This document shows positions 15,972 through 24,317 of a DNA stretch of 64,000 bases, piece by piece. The notes beneath the pieces were generated by a model. That model made no database searches. It had not been told where the DNA came from and was given only the letters and a program-made list of their open reading frames with translations. This DNA is from Anaerolineae bacterium (GTDB lineage: Bacteria; Chloroflexota; Anaerolineae; Aggregatilineales; Phototrophicaceae). How positions within the stretch are numbered: the first letter of the stretch is position 1; every line of letters begins with the position of its first letter. The DNA lies in contig JAIOHM010000143.1 in assembly GCA_019912965.1 (NCBI GenBank), positions 16,975 through 80,974 on the forward strand. The letters run 5' to 3'. A program made the position numbers and the translations under genes.

Positions 15972-15999
15972 GGGTAGTCTGTAATCATCTGGAAAAACC

Positions 16000-16024
16000 G
16001 GGCGTAATGTATACGCCCTTTTTT
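16000..16024 (+). terminator. Intrinsic terminator of FHA gene
   Basis: GGGCGTA-atgta-TACGCCC followed by six Ts, 28 bases after the stop codon. Confidence 0.8.
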
Positions 16025-16142
16025 GATTCAGATTGGCTGCACATGAGTTTTGAGGTGGATAGTTGGCAGTAAATACCAATTGCGATTAGACTGAAAGATG
16101 AATGGTATTGAGTGCGGTCTTTGCCGTACGAAAGGTTATAAA

Positions 16143-16937
16143 ATGAATGACCTCGTGAATGCGATTAAAAACAAATATAACATTTCTGAAGAAGAGGCAA
16201 AAAAAGTAGCTGCTGCACTGGTGGTCGCCAAAAAAGCCAATGAACAATCGGGCGGCGATGCCCCGGCTGGAATGCGTACCATGCGAGCTGGTGGCAGCAG
16301 CCCCGATATTATGGGCTTGTTGGGCGGTCTTCTCGGCGGACAGCAGGGCGGCAGTCAGCAAGGCGGCGCGGATATTATGGGCATCGTCGGCGATTTGCTC
16401 GGCGGTGGTCAACAGGGTCAGCAAGGCGGCCCGGACATTATGGGGCTGGTCGGCGGTTTGCTGGGTGGTGCAGGTGGCAATCAATCCGCTGCACCGCAGG
16501 GACAGCAGGGCGGCGATTTGATGGGCTTGCTCGGCGGCTTGCTGGGCGGTTCAGGCAGTAATCAACCTGCCGCGCCACAGGGACAGCAGGGTGGTGATGA
16601 TCTGATGGGTTTGCTCGGCGGTTTGTTGGGTGGCTCAGGTGGCAGCGCACCGCAGGGACAGCAGGGCGGCGATTTGATGGGTTTGCTCGGCGGTTTGTTG
16701 GGCGGTGCGGGTGCACCCCAGCAAAGCAGCAGTGGCACTAATCCGGCCTCCTTGCCACAATCCGGTTTGCCCGCTTCCGGTTTGCCCGCCAATAAACCCA
16801 AACCGCAGAAAGAAGATAAGGGCAATTTGCAGGAAAACCTCGGTAATATGCTCAAGCCGTCACAGAAAAAACAATCCGGCGGCAAACTGACATCGGGTAA
16901 AAAACCCTCTGGCGGCAAAACCAACAAAAAGCCGTAG
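16143..16937 (+). CDS. Glycine-rich repeat protein, DUF937-like
   Basis: A 264-residue protein. The N-terminal 35 residues (LVNAIKNKYNISEEEAKKVA) form a helix pair like the start of YidB/DUF937 proteins. Residues 45-200 carry six copies of a unit built on DIMGLLGGLLGG, separated by Gln/Gly/Ser/Ala linkers such as APQGQQGG. The tail is Lys-rich (KKQSGGKLTSGKKPSGGK). DUF937 proteins are of unknown function; repeated GG(L)LGG segments suggest self-assembly. No signal peptide is visible. AAAGGT precedes the chosen ATG; an upstream in-frame ATG adds 15 unlikely residues. The nearly identical repeats make copy-number changes likely. Confidence 0.7.
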   Translation: MNDLVNAIKNKYNISEEEAKKVAAALVVAKKANEQSGGDAPAGMRTMRAGGSSPDIMGLLGGLLGGQQGGSQQGGADIMGIVGDLLGGGQQGQQGGPDIMGLVGGLLGGAGGNQSAAPQGQQGGDLMGLLGGLLGGSGSNQPAAPQGQQGGDDLMGLLGGLLGGSGGSAPQGQQGGDLMGLLGGLLGGAGAPQQSSSGTNPASLPQSGLPASGLPANKPKPQKEDKGNLQENLGNMLKPSQKKQSGGKLTSGKKPSGGKTNKKP

Positions 16938-16957
16938 ACCACAATTAAACAATGGTA

Positions 16958-16982
16958 GGAAGGGTTTCAAATCCTCCCTTTT
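16958..16982 (+). terminator. Intrinsic terminator after glycine-rich gene
   Basis: GGAAGGGTTT pairs with AAATCCTCCC (one mismatch, one wobble) followed by TTTTG, 20 bases after the stop. The loop is very small, so the top pairs may open. Confidence 0.55.
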
Positions 16983-16997
16983 GTTTACGCATTATCA

Positions 16998-18293
16998 TTA
17001 TTGCCGCAGCGCAGCCAGCGCATCACATGCCGGGCAACTTCCATCCGGGCGGATGATCGAGAAATACGTGGCAGCATCGAACGGTTCTATATAGTCCGGC
17101 GGAATCAGGTAGGGATTGATGCGCCAGATCATCGCCATTTGGACTGGAATATCCGGCTGTTCCGCCAGTAGTGTGATCGCCTCGGCTGTCCATGCCGCCT
17201 GCTGCGCGACAGTGGTTTCGCGCGCCCAACCAAATGCTGTCTGTACCAATTCGCCTGTGTCTTCGGGGGTAGCATAACCAAAGCTGGTGATGCACAGCGG
17301 CAGCCCCGACTCACGGAAGGGTTCATAAGCGCGTTCCAGCATGGTCTTTAGATAGCGCGTAGCAGTATTGTCGCGCGGGTCGCCGCTGGTAATATTGGGC
17401 GGGACAACGCCTTCAACATAGCTTACACCGATGCAGTCGGCATAATCCGCCGCGCCCGCGTTCGCCATCCCCTGATAATATATATCGTCGTTCACAATCT
17501 GATCGGGAAAACTGTCCTGTGCGTCGGTCGGTGCGGGTGCTGCGCTGATGACCATCACATCTGGATTGTTTGCCTTGATCGCCATGTACGCCTGCCGCAG
17601 CATCGTCACATAAGCCGCCGAATTGATCTCCCCACGTAGCCAATTTCGGTCGATATTGGGTTCTGCCCACACCTGAATCGCGTCCGGCCCAAGTTTGGCG
17701 ATGTAGCCGAGTGTTATCGCCAACATCGCGTTGTAATCCCTGCGGTTTGCCATGATGTCGCCCGGATCGCCGGCGATTTGGAGCATAATTTTGAATCCGG
17801 CTTCATGTGCGGCGCTGATCAAGACCTGCGCCGTATTCAACGCCTCGCCCCCGCCATCGCTGTTGTAAAACACGTACCCACTGATCCACGTCATGCCCGC
17901 GTCGCGCATTTTTTGCAGCGTTTCTTCGCTAAAATCGCTGACCCATCCGCCGACCGTCATCGGCAGTTCCGGTGTGGTGTCCTGTATCGCAGCAGGAAGC
18001 GGCGCGTACAGAGGCCGGGCTACCAGCATCACGCCGCCTAAAACCGCGATTAGCAGGGCTGCTGCTAAAACGCTCATCCCGCGCAAAGGTTGTCTCATCA
18101 TTCGCTGACTGGCTATCATGTTTCGCTCCTTCTGGTTTCTGAAAACTGAATGTTTTCCATGTTTTATGTTTTTCTGTTCCGCCAGCAGATGTTCACCCAA
18201 GCCAGCCATGAATTGGGCATCCGGTTGGATCGACCCCGCCAGATGGTGTAAATCGGCTTCAAGAGTGCTTATTTCATCATGTTCGTTGTTCAT
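16998..18293 (-). CDS. Membrane anti-sigma-like protein with degenerate glycosidase domain
   Basis: A 431-residue protein whose ATG overlaps the ECF sigma factor stop (ATGA), so the two are co-translated. Residues 1-70 are charged and cytoplasmic, 73-92 form one membrane helix (SVLAAALLIAVLGGVMLVA), and 105-431 form an outer TIM-barrel-like glycosidase domain. The usual acid/base motif NEP is here AEPN (E211 kept, Asn lost). The usual nucleophile in ITEFGYATP is Ser (ITSFGYATP, S337). So the barrel has probably lost hydrolysis and may only bind glycan. A sensory anti-sigma factor is the inference, by analogy with clostridial RsgI proteins. No zinc-binding anti-sigma motif is visible. Confidence 0.65.
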   Translation of the reverse strand: MNNEHDEISTLEADLHHLAGSIQPDAQFMAGLGEHLLAEQKNIKHGKHSVFRNQKERNMIASQRMMRQPLRGMSVLAAALLIAVLGGVMLVARPLYAPLPAAIQDTTPELPMTVGGWVSDFSEETLQKMRDAGMTWISGYVFYNSDGGGEALNTAQVLISAAHEAGFKIMLQIAGDPGDIMANRRDYNAMLAITLGYIAKLGPDAIQVWAEPNIDRNWLRGEINSAAYVTMLRQAYMAIKANNPDVMVISAAPAPTDAQDSFPDQIVNDDIYYQGMANAGAADYADCIGVSYVEGVVPPNITSGDPRDNTATRYLKTMLERAYEPFRESGLPLCITSFGYATPEDTGELVQTAFGWARETTVAQQAAWTAEAITLLAEQPDIPVQMAMIWRINPYLIPPDYIEPFDAATYFSIIRPDGSCPACDALAALRQ

Positions 18294-18820
18294 CGTTCCA
18301 CCTCCCCAAGCCGCGCCCGTAAATCGCGCAGCGCCCGGCGCAAAAGCATTTTCACGGCTGCTTCGCTTCGCCCCATCACCTGTGCTGTTTCGGCTGTGCT
18401 GAGTTCGCCAAAGATGCGTAAGCGCACTACTTCGGCATGTTCGGCTGAAAGTTCGGCCAATCCGGCCTGTACTGCTGCGAGTTGTAATCGCTGGCTCACG
18501 GCATCGTCGATGCGCCATCCGCTGCTGGTTTCATCCGCCGCTTCGATGGGCAGTTCGGGGCGGTGCTTGCGGTAATATCCGGCGACCACGTTGCGTGCGA
18601 TGACCGTCAGCCATGCAGCGAATACCCCATCGCCCCGGTAGCGTTGGAGGCTGTGCAGCATTTCAGTGAAGGTTTGCGCCGTCAAATCCTGTGCATCCTG
18701 GGTTGTACCCACCCGCGCCAGAATGTAACGGTAAATCCGCGTCACATGACGGTTATACAGTTCGGTCAGCGCCGCCGGGTCAACCGATGCGGCCTGAGCC
18801 AGTTGTTCATCGCTTGGCAA
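18290..18820 (-). CDS. ECF-type RNA polymerase sigma factor
   Basis: A 176-residue sigma factor. Region 2 (LYNRHVTRIYRYILARVG, then DLTAQTFTEML and FAAWLTVIARNVV) and region 4 (LSAEHAEVVRLRIFGELST, then VMGRSEAAVKMLLRRAL) are both complete. There is no extra C-terminal domain. The TTG start has GGAG eight bases away, and no in-frame ATG competes. A perfect 8-bp palindrome lies just upstream at 18839-18858. It is translationally coupled to the membrane protein that follows, the usual layout for a sigma/anti-sigma pair. Confidence 0.88.
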   Translation of the reverse strand: MPSDEQLAQAASVDPAALTELYNRHVTRIYRYILARVGTTQDAQDLTAQTFTEMLHSLQRYRGDGVFAAWLTVIARNVVAGYYRKHRPELPIEAADETSSGWRIDDAVSQRLQLAAVQAGLAELSAEHAEVVRLRIFGELSTAETAQVMGRSEAAVKMLLRRALRDLRARLGEVER

Positions 18821-18838
18821 TCGCTTGCTCCAGACCTC

Positions 18839-18858
18839 GTGCTGATTACGATCAGCAC
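18839..18858. promoter_or_regulatory. Palindrome upstream of ECF sigma gene
   Basis: GTGCTGAT-tacg-ATCAGCAC, a perfect 8-bp inverted repeat ending 18 bases before the TTG start. It could be an operator or an RNA hairpin near the ribosome site. Confidence 0.35.
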
Positions 18859-18973
18859 AGGGTTGTGATCGGTTTCTATGGAGTATGTTGCAGATGGATT
18901 GGATTTGGTAACGCGAGGATTGGATTTGTTGGTCAGTTATGTGTCTCTAAAGCGAAAAATGGCCTAAATGCAA

Positions 18974-19033
18974 ACAGGAGGCGTATTGAGCGCCTCCTGT
19001 CCACAGGTTGACCAGGAGGATATCCGCTCCTGG
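18974..19033 (-). terminator. Two hairpins downstream of radical SAM gene
   Basis: Two stem-loops: CCAGGAG/CTCCTGG at 19012-19033 and the perfect 10-bp ACAGGAGGCG with its complement at 18974-19000. Read on the minus strand they follow the radical SAM stop by about 80 bases. The second is followed by TTTGCATTT. Both contain AGGAGG-like sequence on the plus strand, which may be coincidence. The rest of 18859-19110 holds nothing I recognise. Confidence 0.5.
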
Positions 19034-19110
19034 AGAAATGTTCGTCTTTAATGAACCCTATGCTAATTGCTGTACCTTGCACTCAACTTACAGCATAGAG
19101 CTAACCAATT

Positions 19111-20856
19111 CTAGTGACCGCTGTTGGGGAACAGTGTCCAACGCACCTGCTGCATCCCGACGTTGATAGCCGAACGCAGCGCACCAATATTCCGCAGCGA
19201 CTTCAGATACGTGATGACCGGACCGGGGCGGAACATCCATTCGCGCATTGCACGGCGGGCTTCGCGCTCAAGGTCTTCCGCGCTCAGGTTGCTGTATTGC
19301 AGCACGGTGGACTGATCCATATCGACCTGTTCCCACTTGGTTCCCGGCTTGAACCAGTTGTTTTCCATCACCATGAAGAAGAAGGGTGTGCCGGGGTAGG
19401 GCGCAGCGATGTGGAAAATCGCCAGATCGAGCGGCAACGTCTTGCTGAAGTCGATGGTTTCCTGAATGGTTTCCTTCGTCTCACCGGGCAGGCCGACGAT
19501 GAAGTAACCGAGGTTGCGGATGCCTGCTTCCTTCGCCCAATTCACGCTCTGGGTAGCACGTTCAGCGGTTGTACCCTTGCGCGCCTTCTTCAGAATTTCT
19601 TCGCTGGCGCTTTCGATGCCCCATGAAAGCACTGTACATCCGGCCTTCGCCATCAGTTGCAGCATTTCTTTGTCAACATAATCCACGCGGCTGTTGGCGG
19701 TGAACCCAACCTTGATGTTGCGTTCGATCATCAGATTGCACAGGCCAATCACTTGATCGCGGTTAGCCGTGAACAGGTCGGCGTACATGTGGATATTCTT
19801 GACGCCTAGCTTCACCAGCATCTCGATTTCAGCTACGATGTTTTCCGGGCTGCGGAGGCGCAACCCTGCCTGATAGCTGACGTGCTTGATGCAATAGATG
19901 CAGCCCGCCGTGCAGCCGCGGCTGGTGACGATGAACTGATACGAACCATCCAGCACTGCCGTCCGGTATTTATCCAAAGGCAGCAGGTGATGCATCGGCA
20001 GCGGCAGATCATCCAGATTGGGGATGAAGTTGCGGTCAGGGTTACGGACGATTTCGCCGTTCCGACGCCAGACTGCACCCTTCACATGGCTGAGATCATA
20101 TTGATCGGTGCCGGGAATGCGTTCGGCAGTTTTGGGTTCCCATTCCGGGTCGCAACTTTTGTAGAGCTTCAGGGTATCTTCGCTGAATTCCGTGCGTCCC
20201 ATGATGGTATCGACCACTTCGCGCAGGGTGACTTCCGGTTCGCCGCGTAAGCATATATCGAGCGAGGCATATGGACGCATGGTTTCGACGGCCAGTGGGG
20301 TAACATGTGTACCAAAGGCCATCGTAATCGCGCCAATTGACTTCGCCAAAAAGCAACCGTAGTTGTCGTTGGTCAGGGTCGGTGCGGTCATCTGCGTAAC
20401 GTAAAAGCGCGGTTTGTATTCTTCCAGTTTTTTCTGGAAATCCGGCCATGACATGCGTTCCGCGATAGCATCGATAATCGCCACTCTGTAATCCGGGTAC
20501 ATCACAGCGGCCATTTGTGCCAGTGATACCTGTCCCCAGATCATGTTTTCACGGCTGCGGCGTCCCACGCGGTGCTGGCTGCGAATCCAGATTGCCCCGT
20601 CCGGTGCGGGCGGGTTCACGAACAGGATGTCCACGTTATACTGGCGGTATTCCTCGGTGAACTTCGCTACAATCGGGTCAGCATCCGGGAAGCGGACATT
20701 GCTGAGTTTGGGTACACGGCGTGACCCCAGATTTTCGCGGATCGGATCAGGCAGGTCACGGCGACCGGACATTTCGCCACCTGCCCACGGTTCCGGTGAC
20801 TTCGGATATTTTTGACGGAGTTCGTCGTAGTTGATGTTGTATTTCTGGTCGGTCAT
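19111..20856 (-). CDS. B12-binding radical SAM protein
   Basis: A 581-residue enzyme of the cobalamin-dependent radical SAM class. Residues 70-230 look like a B12-binding domain (VDILFVNPPAPDG, later PRFYVTQMTAPTL) without a clear DxHxxG motif. The radical SAM core has the CxxxCxxC cluster site TSRGCTAGCIYC (C315, C319, C322) and later GIESASEEILKKARKG and GYFIVGLPGET. Such enzymes methylate or rearrange unreactive carbons in lipids, hopanoids, chlorophylls or natural products. The substrate is unknown. AGGAGA lies ten bases before the ATG. It follows a GT2 glycosyltransferase by 71 bases and may share its transcript. Confidence 0.85.
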   Translation of the reverse strand: MTDQKYNINYDELRQKYPKSPEPWAGGEMSGRRDLPDPIRENLGSRRVPKLSNVRFPDADPIVAKFTEEYRQYNVDILFVNPPAPDGAIWIRSQHRVGRRSRENMIWGQVSLAQMAAVMYPDYRVAIIDAIAERMSWPDFQKKLEEYKPRFYVTQMTAPTLTNDNYGCFLAKSIGAITMAFGTHVTPLAVETMRPYASLDICLRGEPEVTLREVVDTIMGRTEFSEDTLKLYKSCDPEWEPKTAERIPGTDQYDLSHVKGAVWRRNGEIVRNPDRNFIPNLDDLPLPMHHLLPLDKYRTAVLDGSYQFIVTSRGCTAGCIYCIKHVSYQAGLRLRSPENIVAEIEMLVKLGVKNIHMYADLFTANRDQVIGLCNLMIERNIKVGFTANSRVDYVDKEMLQLMAKAGCTVLSWGIESASEEILKKARKGTTAERATQSVNWAKEAGIRNLGYFIVGLPGETKETIQETIDFSKTLPLDLAIFHIAAPYPGTPFFFMVMENNWFKPGTKWEQVDMDQSTVLQYSNLSAEDLEREARRAMREWMFRPGPVITYLKSLRNIGALRSAINVGMQQVRWTLFPNSGH

Positions 20857-20927
20857 GACCTGTGTCTCCTATAACTGTCTCGGCGTTTTGGCGCCGTTGA
20901 ATTTTCGACCTTGCGTTAAGCTAACGA

Positions 20928-22202
20928 CTACACTAATGCCTTGTCGATTTCGCTTGTAACTTTCTTCATCTCATTCGTTCGCCGGATGACCACCGCGTTA
21001 TCATCTTCGCTGGCTGCACCCAGATCAGCCTCGACTCGCAGATCACGCCGCGCCAATTGATCCAGCGTTTTCACCAGCATCCAGTTCGTGCCGAGTTGAA
21101 TACCGGTCATCACGAACATCGCGCTTGGCACCAGCAGGAACCATGCGGGTTCGCCGCTGTTATTCACAAACAGCGAGGCAATGAACAGCACTGCACCAAC
21201 AATCAGCAGTCCCAGACCAATTCGCCCAAACTTCATTTCCAGTGGCTTGTTAAAGATGGGACGTCCCAGCAAGCCCTGTCGAATTGGACGGCGGTGAAAC
21301 AATCCGACCACATAATTGAAGGCTGTACCGATGCTGAACAGGTTTACAGCCGCAATAACGCCTGTCATCGCTACGAAAAGCAGGGGGGTGTACGCCGAAC
21401 GATTCTCAACTCCATTGCTGACTGCGATCAACCAGGGAATGATCGCCAGCACCGCCAGCACCACCGCGATGATCGACAGGCTACCCAACAACCGCACCGG
21501 GTTATAGGTGGATGCCGTGCCAAGAATAGTGAACAGAAAGCGGAAGCCATCGCGGATGACGCTCAGTTTGCTTTCGCCTGCCCGTTCCTCGTAGCGGATT
21601 GGCACTTCGATCATTTTCAAATCTTCGTGCAGTGCCCGTGTGCTCATCACCGGGGTGAAGTTCAAACCATCCGGCAGGGGGTACAGCTTTTCCAGCACTT
21701 CGCGCTTCAGAATGCGTTGACCACTGGCGCTGTCAGTAATCCGCACGTTGCCAATCATGGTCACCAACCCGGCGAACAAAGTGTTGCCAATGCGCCGCGT
21801 TAGGGGCATATCGCTCTCAATGCCTGCCATGCGCGACCCGATCACCAGATCAGCATTATGTTCCAGCAAACCCTGGAACATCTTGGGATAATACTCCGGG
21901 GGATAAGTGCCGTCAGCGTCCATAAACGCCAGATAGTTGCCCCGTGCGTGCCGGAAACCTGTCTTCAGAGCACCGCCGTAATTGCGGTTCACCTTGTGCT
22001 GGATGAGGACAACGCCGCGATCCACATAGCTTTTGACGATTTCCGCCGTTTTGTCTTTAGAACCGTCATCTACGATGATGAGTTCCAGGCCATCCAGCCC
22101 CAGTTTTTTCAGTTCCGGCTCAACAGCCAATACTCGCTCGATACACGAGCCAACGCTGTCTTCTTCGTTGTATGCCGGAATTACGATGGATAGGATGTTC
22201 AT
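20928..22202 (-). CDS. GT2-family membrane glycosyltransferase
   Basis: A 424-residue protein. The N-terminal 230 residues are a GT-A fold like dolichol-phosphate mannosyltransferase and ArnC: SIVIPAYNEEDSVG, LELIIVDDGSKDKT and FMDADGTYPPEYY with its DxD metal site. Four membrane helices follow between about 235 and 370. The family transfers a sugar from a nucleotide donor to a polyprenyl phosphate on the inner face of the membrane. The tail of about 50 residues is charged. GAGGG is present upstream. It fits the surrounding envelope glycan genes; the sugar is unknown. Confidence 0.85.
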   Translation of the reverse strand: MNILSIVIPAYNEEDSVGSCIERVLAVEPELKKLGLDGLELIIVDDGSKDKTAEIVKSYVDRGVVLIQHKVNRNYGGALKTGFRHARGNYLAFMDADGTYPPEYYPKMFQGLLEHNADLVIGSRMAGIESDMPLTRRIGNTLFAGLVTMIGNVRITDSASGQRILKREVLEKLYPLPDGLNFTPVMSTRALHEDLKMIEVPIRYEERAGESKLSVIRDGFRFLFTILGTASTYNPVRLLGSLSIIAVVLAVLAIIPWLIAVSNGVENRSAYTPLLFVAMTGVIAAVNLFSIGTAFNYVVGLFHRRPIRQGLLGRPIFNKPLEMKFGRIGLGLLIVGAVLFIASLFVNNSGEPAWFLLVPSAMFVMTGIQLGTNWMLVKTLDQLARRDLRVEADLGAASEDDNAVVIRRTNEMKKVTSEIDKALV

Positions 22203-22396
22203 GCAGCTCTTGCCCTCTCAGTTGCTCTACGGTCAATAGGTTGTCACGATAGCCTAACGCCTTCCTAAACAGAATTTTTTAGGTCGGCATCTTTTTAATT
22301 CAGCTTTCAGCCGTAAGTTGTTAGCTGATAGCTGTTGGTCATGCTGTTGAATCTGCTCAACAATTCTTATGTAATGTATATTCCACCAAAATAATT

Positions 22397-22717
22397 TTAA
22401 ACGCCAACCGGGGATTCGTCATCCGATAAAGTGTTCGTTGAACTCGGCTGAGTCTCGGCGTCGTCGGTATGTATGGATTGTGCCTGCGCTGCGGCTTGCG
22501 CTTCACGCTGCTTGATTTTCTCGGCCTCTCGTCGCCAGATTTCTTCAGCCATCGCGTCGATTTGCCGTGCGCTGATGTTATAGAGGACGATCAGAAATAA
22601 CAGACCAATCACAACAATAGCCCAGGTACTCATGAAAATATTCATCCAAAATTGAAAAAGCCACACTCGGGTAAATGGCAAAACCACCAAATTCGTCCCC
22701 CAAATCCAGCCTACCAC
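22397..22717 (-). CDS. Small membrane protein with charged tail
   Basis: A 106-residue protein from GTG. Two hydrophobic stretches (WGTNLVVLPFTRVWLFQFW and STWAIVVIGLLFLIVLY) are followed by a helical Glu/Lys/Ala-rich segment (EEIWRREAEKIKQREAQAAA) and an acidic Ser/Thr-rich end. No family is recognised. There is no clear ribosome site, and an ATG 24 codons in is an alternative start. It lies 27 bases after the acyltransferase gene, so it is probably co-transcribed. Confidence 0.5.
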   Translation of the reverse strand: MVGWIWGTNLVVLPFTRVWLFQFWMNIFMSTWAIVVIGLLFLIVLYNISARQIDAMAEEIWRREAEKIKQREAQAAAQAQSIHTDDAETQPSSTNTLSDDESPVGV

Positions 22718-22744
22718 ACAATTACATGAACTGGCAGCGGATAA

Positions 22745-23509
22745 CTACTTCCGCAGTTCTTCCAGTTCTCCAAAAAACACTTGTGCGTTACTAAATCGCT
22801 TCACCGCTTCCGGGTCGCGCCGGTCGCCAATCACTCTTGCCGGTACACCTACTGCGATGCTGTATGGTGGAATGTTTTTACTCACAACTGCGCCTGCACC
22901 GACGATGGTGCCCTTGCCAATCGTCACCCCATCCACAATCGTCACCCCGGAACCCAGCCATACATCATCTTCAATGGTGATGCCGTCGGCGGTAATGCCC
23001 TGATCTTTGATGAACTGGTTCGGGTCAGCGAAAACGTGGTTCACAGCGGCAATCTGCACCTGCGTCCCGGTGTAAACACCATCTCCGATTTTCACCCCGC
23101 CCTGACCACGAATGCAGGTGTATTCACCAAAGAAGCAGTTTTTGCCTACTGTAATCCCCGCGTGGGGCAGGTCACGGTAATTAAACACATGGAAGATTGT
23201 GCCGTGCATCAGGCTCGTCCCTGCACCGATGCTGATCCCCCCCGGCAAAGCGTTCAAATAACAGCCTGCATCGATATACACCTTCTCGCCCAACCGGATA
23301 TTGGCCGGACTCAAAAGCCGAACGTTATGTTCAATCAATGGAACGCCCTGCGCCTTCAAAATGGCTTTGTAGGCAATCCCTCGCAGACCAATTCCCACCA
23401 GACTCGGCAGGCCACCCAGCAGTGTCATCAGGGTTTGTTCAACCACATAACGTGGAATGCTGGTCGATTGACCTTTTAGATAGTAACGGAGTTCTTGAAG
23501 TAATCCCAT
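22745..23509 (-). CDS. Hexapeptide-repeat acyltransferase
   Basis: A 254-residue protein with a left-handed beta-helix. Hexapeptide repeats run from about 65 to 230: ANIRLGEKVYIDAGC, GISIGAGTS, VKIGDGVYTGTQVQI, ITIEDDVWLGSGVTIVDGV and TIGKGTIVGAGAVVSKN. The end PPYSIAVGVPARVI is typical of WbbJ/NodL/maltose O-acetyltransferase relatives. Histidines in AAVNHVF could be catalytic. It probably O-acetylates a cell-surface sugar. Its position beside heptose and glycosyltransferase genes supports that. The acceptor is unknown. Confidence 0.8.
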   Translation of the reverse strand: MGLLQELRYYLKGQSTSIPRYVVEQTLMTLLGGLPSLVGIGLRGIAYKAILKAQGVPLIEHNVRLLSPANIRLGEKVYIDAGCYLNALPGGISIGAGTSLMHGTIFHVFNYRDLPHAGITVGKNCFFGEYTCIRGQGGVKIGDGVYTGTQVQIAAVNHVFADPNQFIKDQGITADGITIEDDVWLGSGVTIVDGVTIGKGTIVGAGAVVSKNIPPYSIAVGVPARVIGDRRDPEAVKRFSNAQVFFGELEELRK

Positions 23510-23610
23510 TATGCCCGTCCCACCAGTAAACTGCCTTTATTATAGGGTGACTTTGGCTGCAAATCCTTAATTCGTAAAGAATTCATGAAAGCGATTTCCC
23601 CAAATAACAA

Positions 23611-23631
23611 GGACACAGCCGTGCCGTGTCC
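23611..23631 (-). terminator. Weak hairpin after gmhB
   Basis: GGACAC and GTGTCC flank a short inner GC stem with an A-C mismatch. On the minus strand it is followed by TTGTTATTT. It could separate the heptose genes from the acyltransferase gene. Confidence 0.35.
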
Positions 23632-23674
23632 CTGGATTTTCGTTTCTGATTAAAAAGTGCTCTGGTCTTTTAAC

Positions 23675-24313
23675 TCAAAGTACCAGCGATTCTTCTGGCC
23701 TCAGCGCCATATGGAAAGCGTTCCGTAGCCGTGCCGTGCTGGTCATCTCATTGCCGCGCAGCGACTCCTGAATCATCAGGGTTGCATCGGCCAGATCGCA
23801 AGCCGCCGCAAAGTCCAGCCCAAAGCGATTCCAGCAGGAGACAAAATTCCATCGTCCACGTCCGGTCATGAGGAGAATGCTTTTCGCGCCCACACCCACT
23901 CCAGCGGCCACATCTGTCCAGGCATCGCCCACCATGTAGCTCTGGGTCAGGTCAATGGCGTACTCATCCGCTGCCTTCAGCAGCATTCCGCTTGCGGGCT
24001 TCCGGCAGTCACATTGTTCGTGATTATCATGTGGGCAATAAAAGACCTTCGCAATTAGCCCGCCCGCCTCGTAGATAACCGCTGTCATGCGACGGTGAAT
24101 ATCATCCAGCGTCTCACGGCTCATCAACCCCCGGTTCACGGCGGCCTGATTGGTCACCACGAAAATGGGTCGTCCGGTTAGCGTTAGTTCACGGATGCTT
24201 TCAATCGCTCCAGGGATAAACTTGAACTCATCCCACGATTTCACATGCTCGGCGCTGTTTTCGTTAATTACGCCGTCCCGATCCAGAAAAATTGCGCCAA
24301 CCTTGCTGACCAT
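23675..24313 (-). CDS. gmhB: D-glycero-D-manno-heptose 1,7-bisphosphate 7-phosphatase
   Basis: A 212-residue HAD phosphatase. It has FLDRDGVINEN (nucleophile D and acid D), FVVTNQAAVNRG, the zinc-type loop CPHDNHEQCDCRKPASGML and MVGDAWTDVAAG. These are the motifs of GmhB, which removes the 7-phosphate in heptose nucleotide synthesis. The C-terminal 50 residues extend beyond the usual end. GGAGG precedes the ATG and overlaps the end of gmhA five bases away. It is the third recognised step in this heptose operon. Confidence 0.85.
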   Translation of the reverse strand: MVSKVGAIFLDRDGVINENSAEHVKSWDEFKFIPGAIESIRELTLTGRPIFVVTNQAAVNRGLMSRETLDDIHRRMTAVIYEAGGLIAKVFYCPHDNHEQCDCRKPASGMLLKAADEYAIDLTQSYMVGDAWTDVAAGVGVGAKSILLMTGRGRWNFVSCWNRFGLDFAAACDLADATLMIQESLRGNEMTSTARLRNAFHMALRPEESLVL

Positions 24314-24317
24314 ACCG

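Noticed and set aside
16955..16985. GGGTTTCAAATCC as a tRNA T-arm
   Set aside because: It is explained by the terminator after the glycine-rich gene and would need a tRNA body inside that coding sequence.
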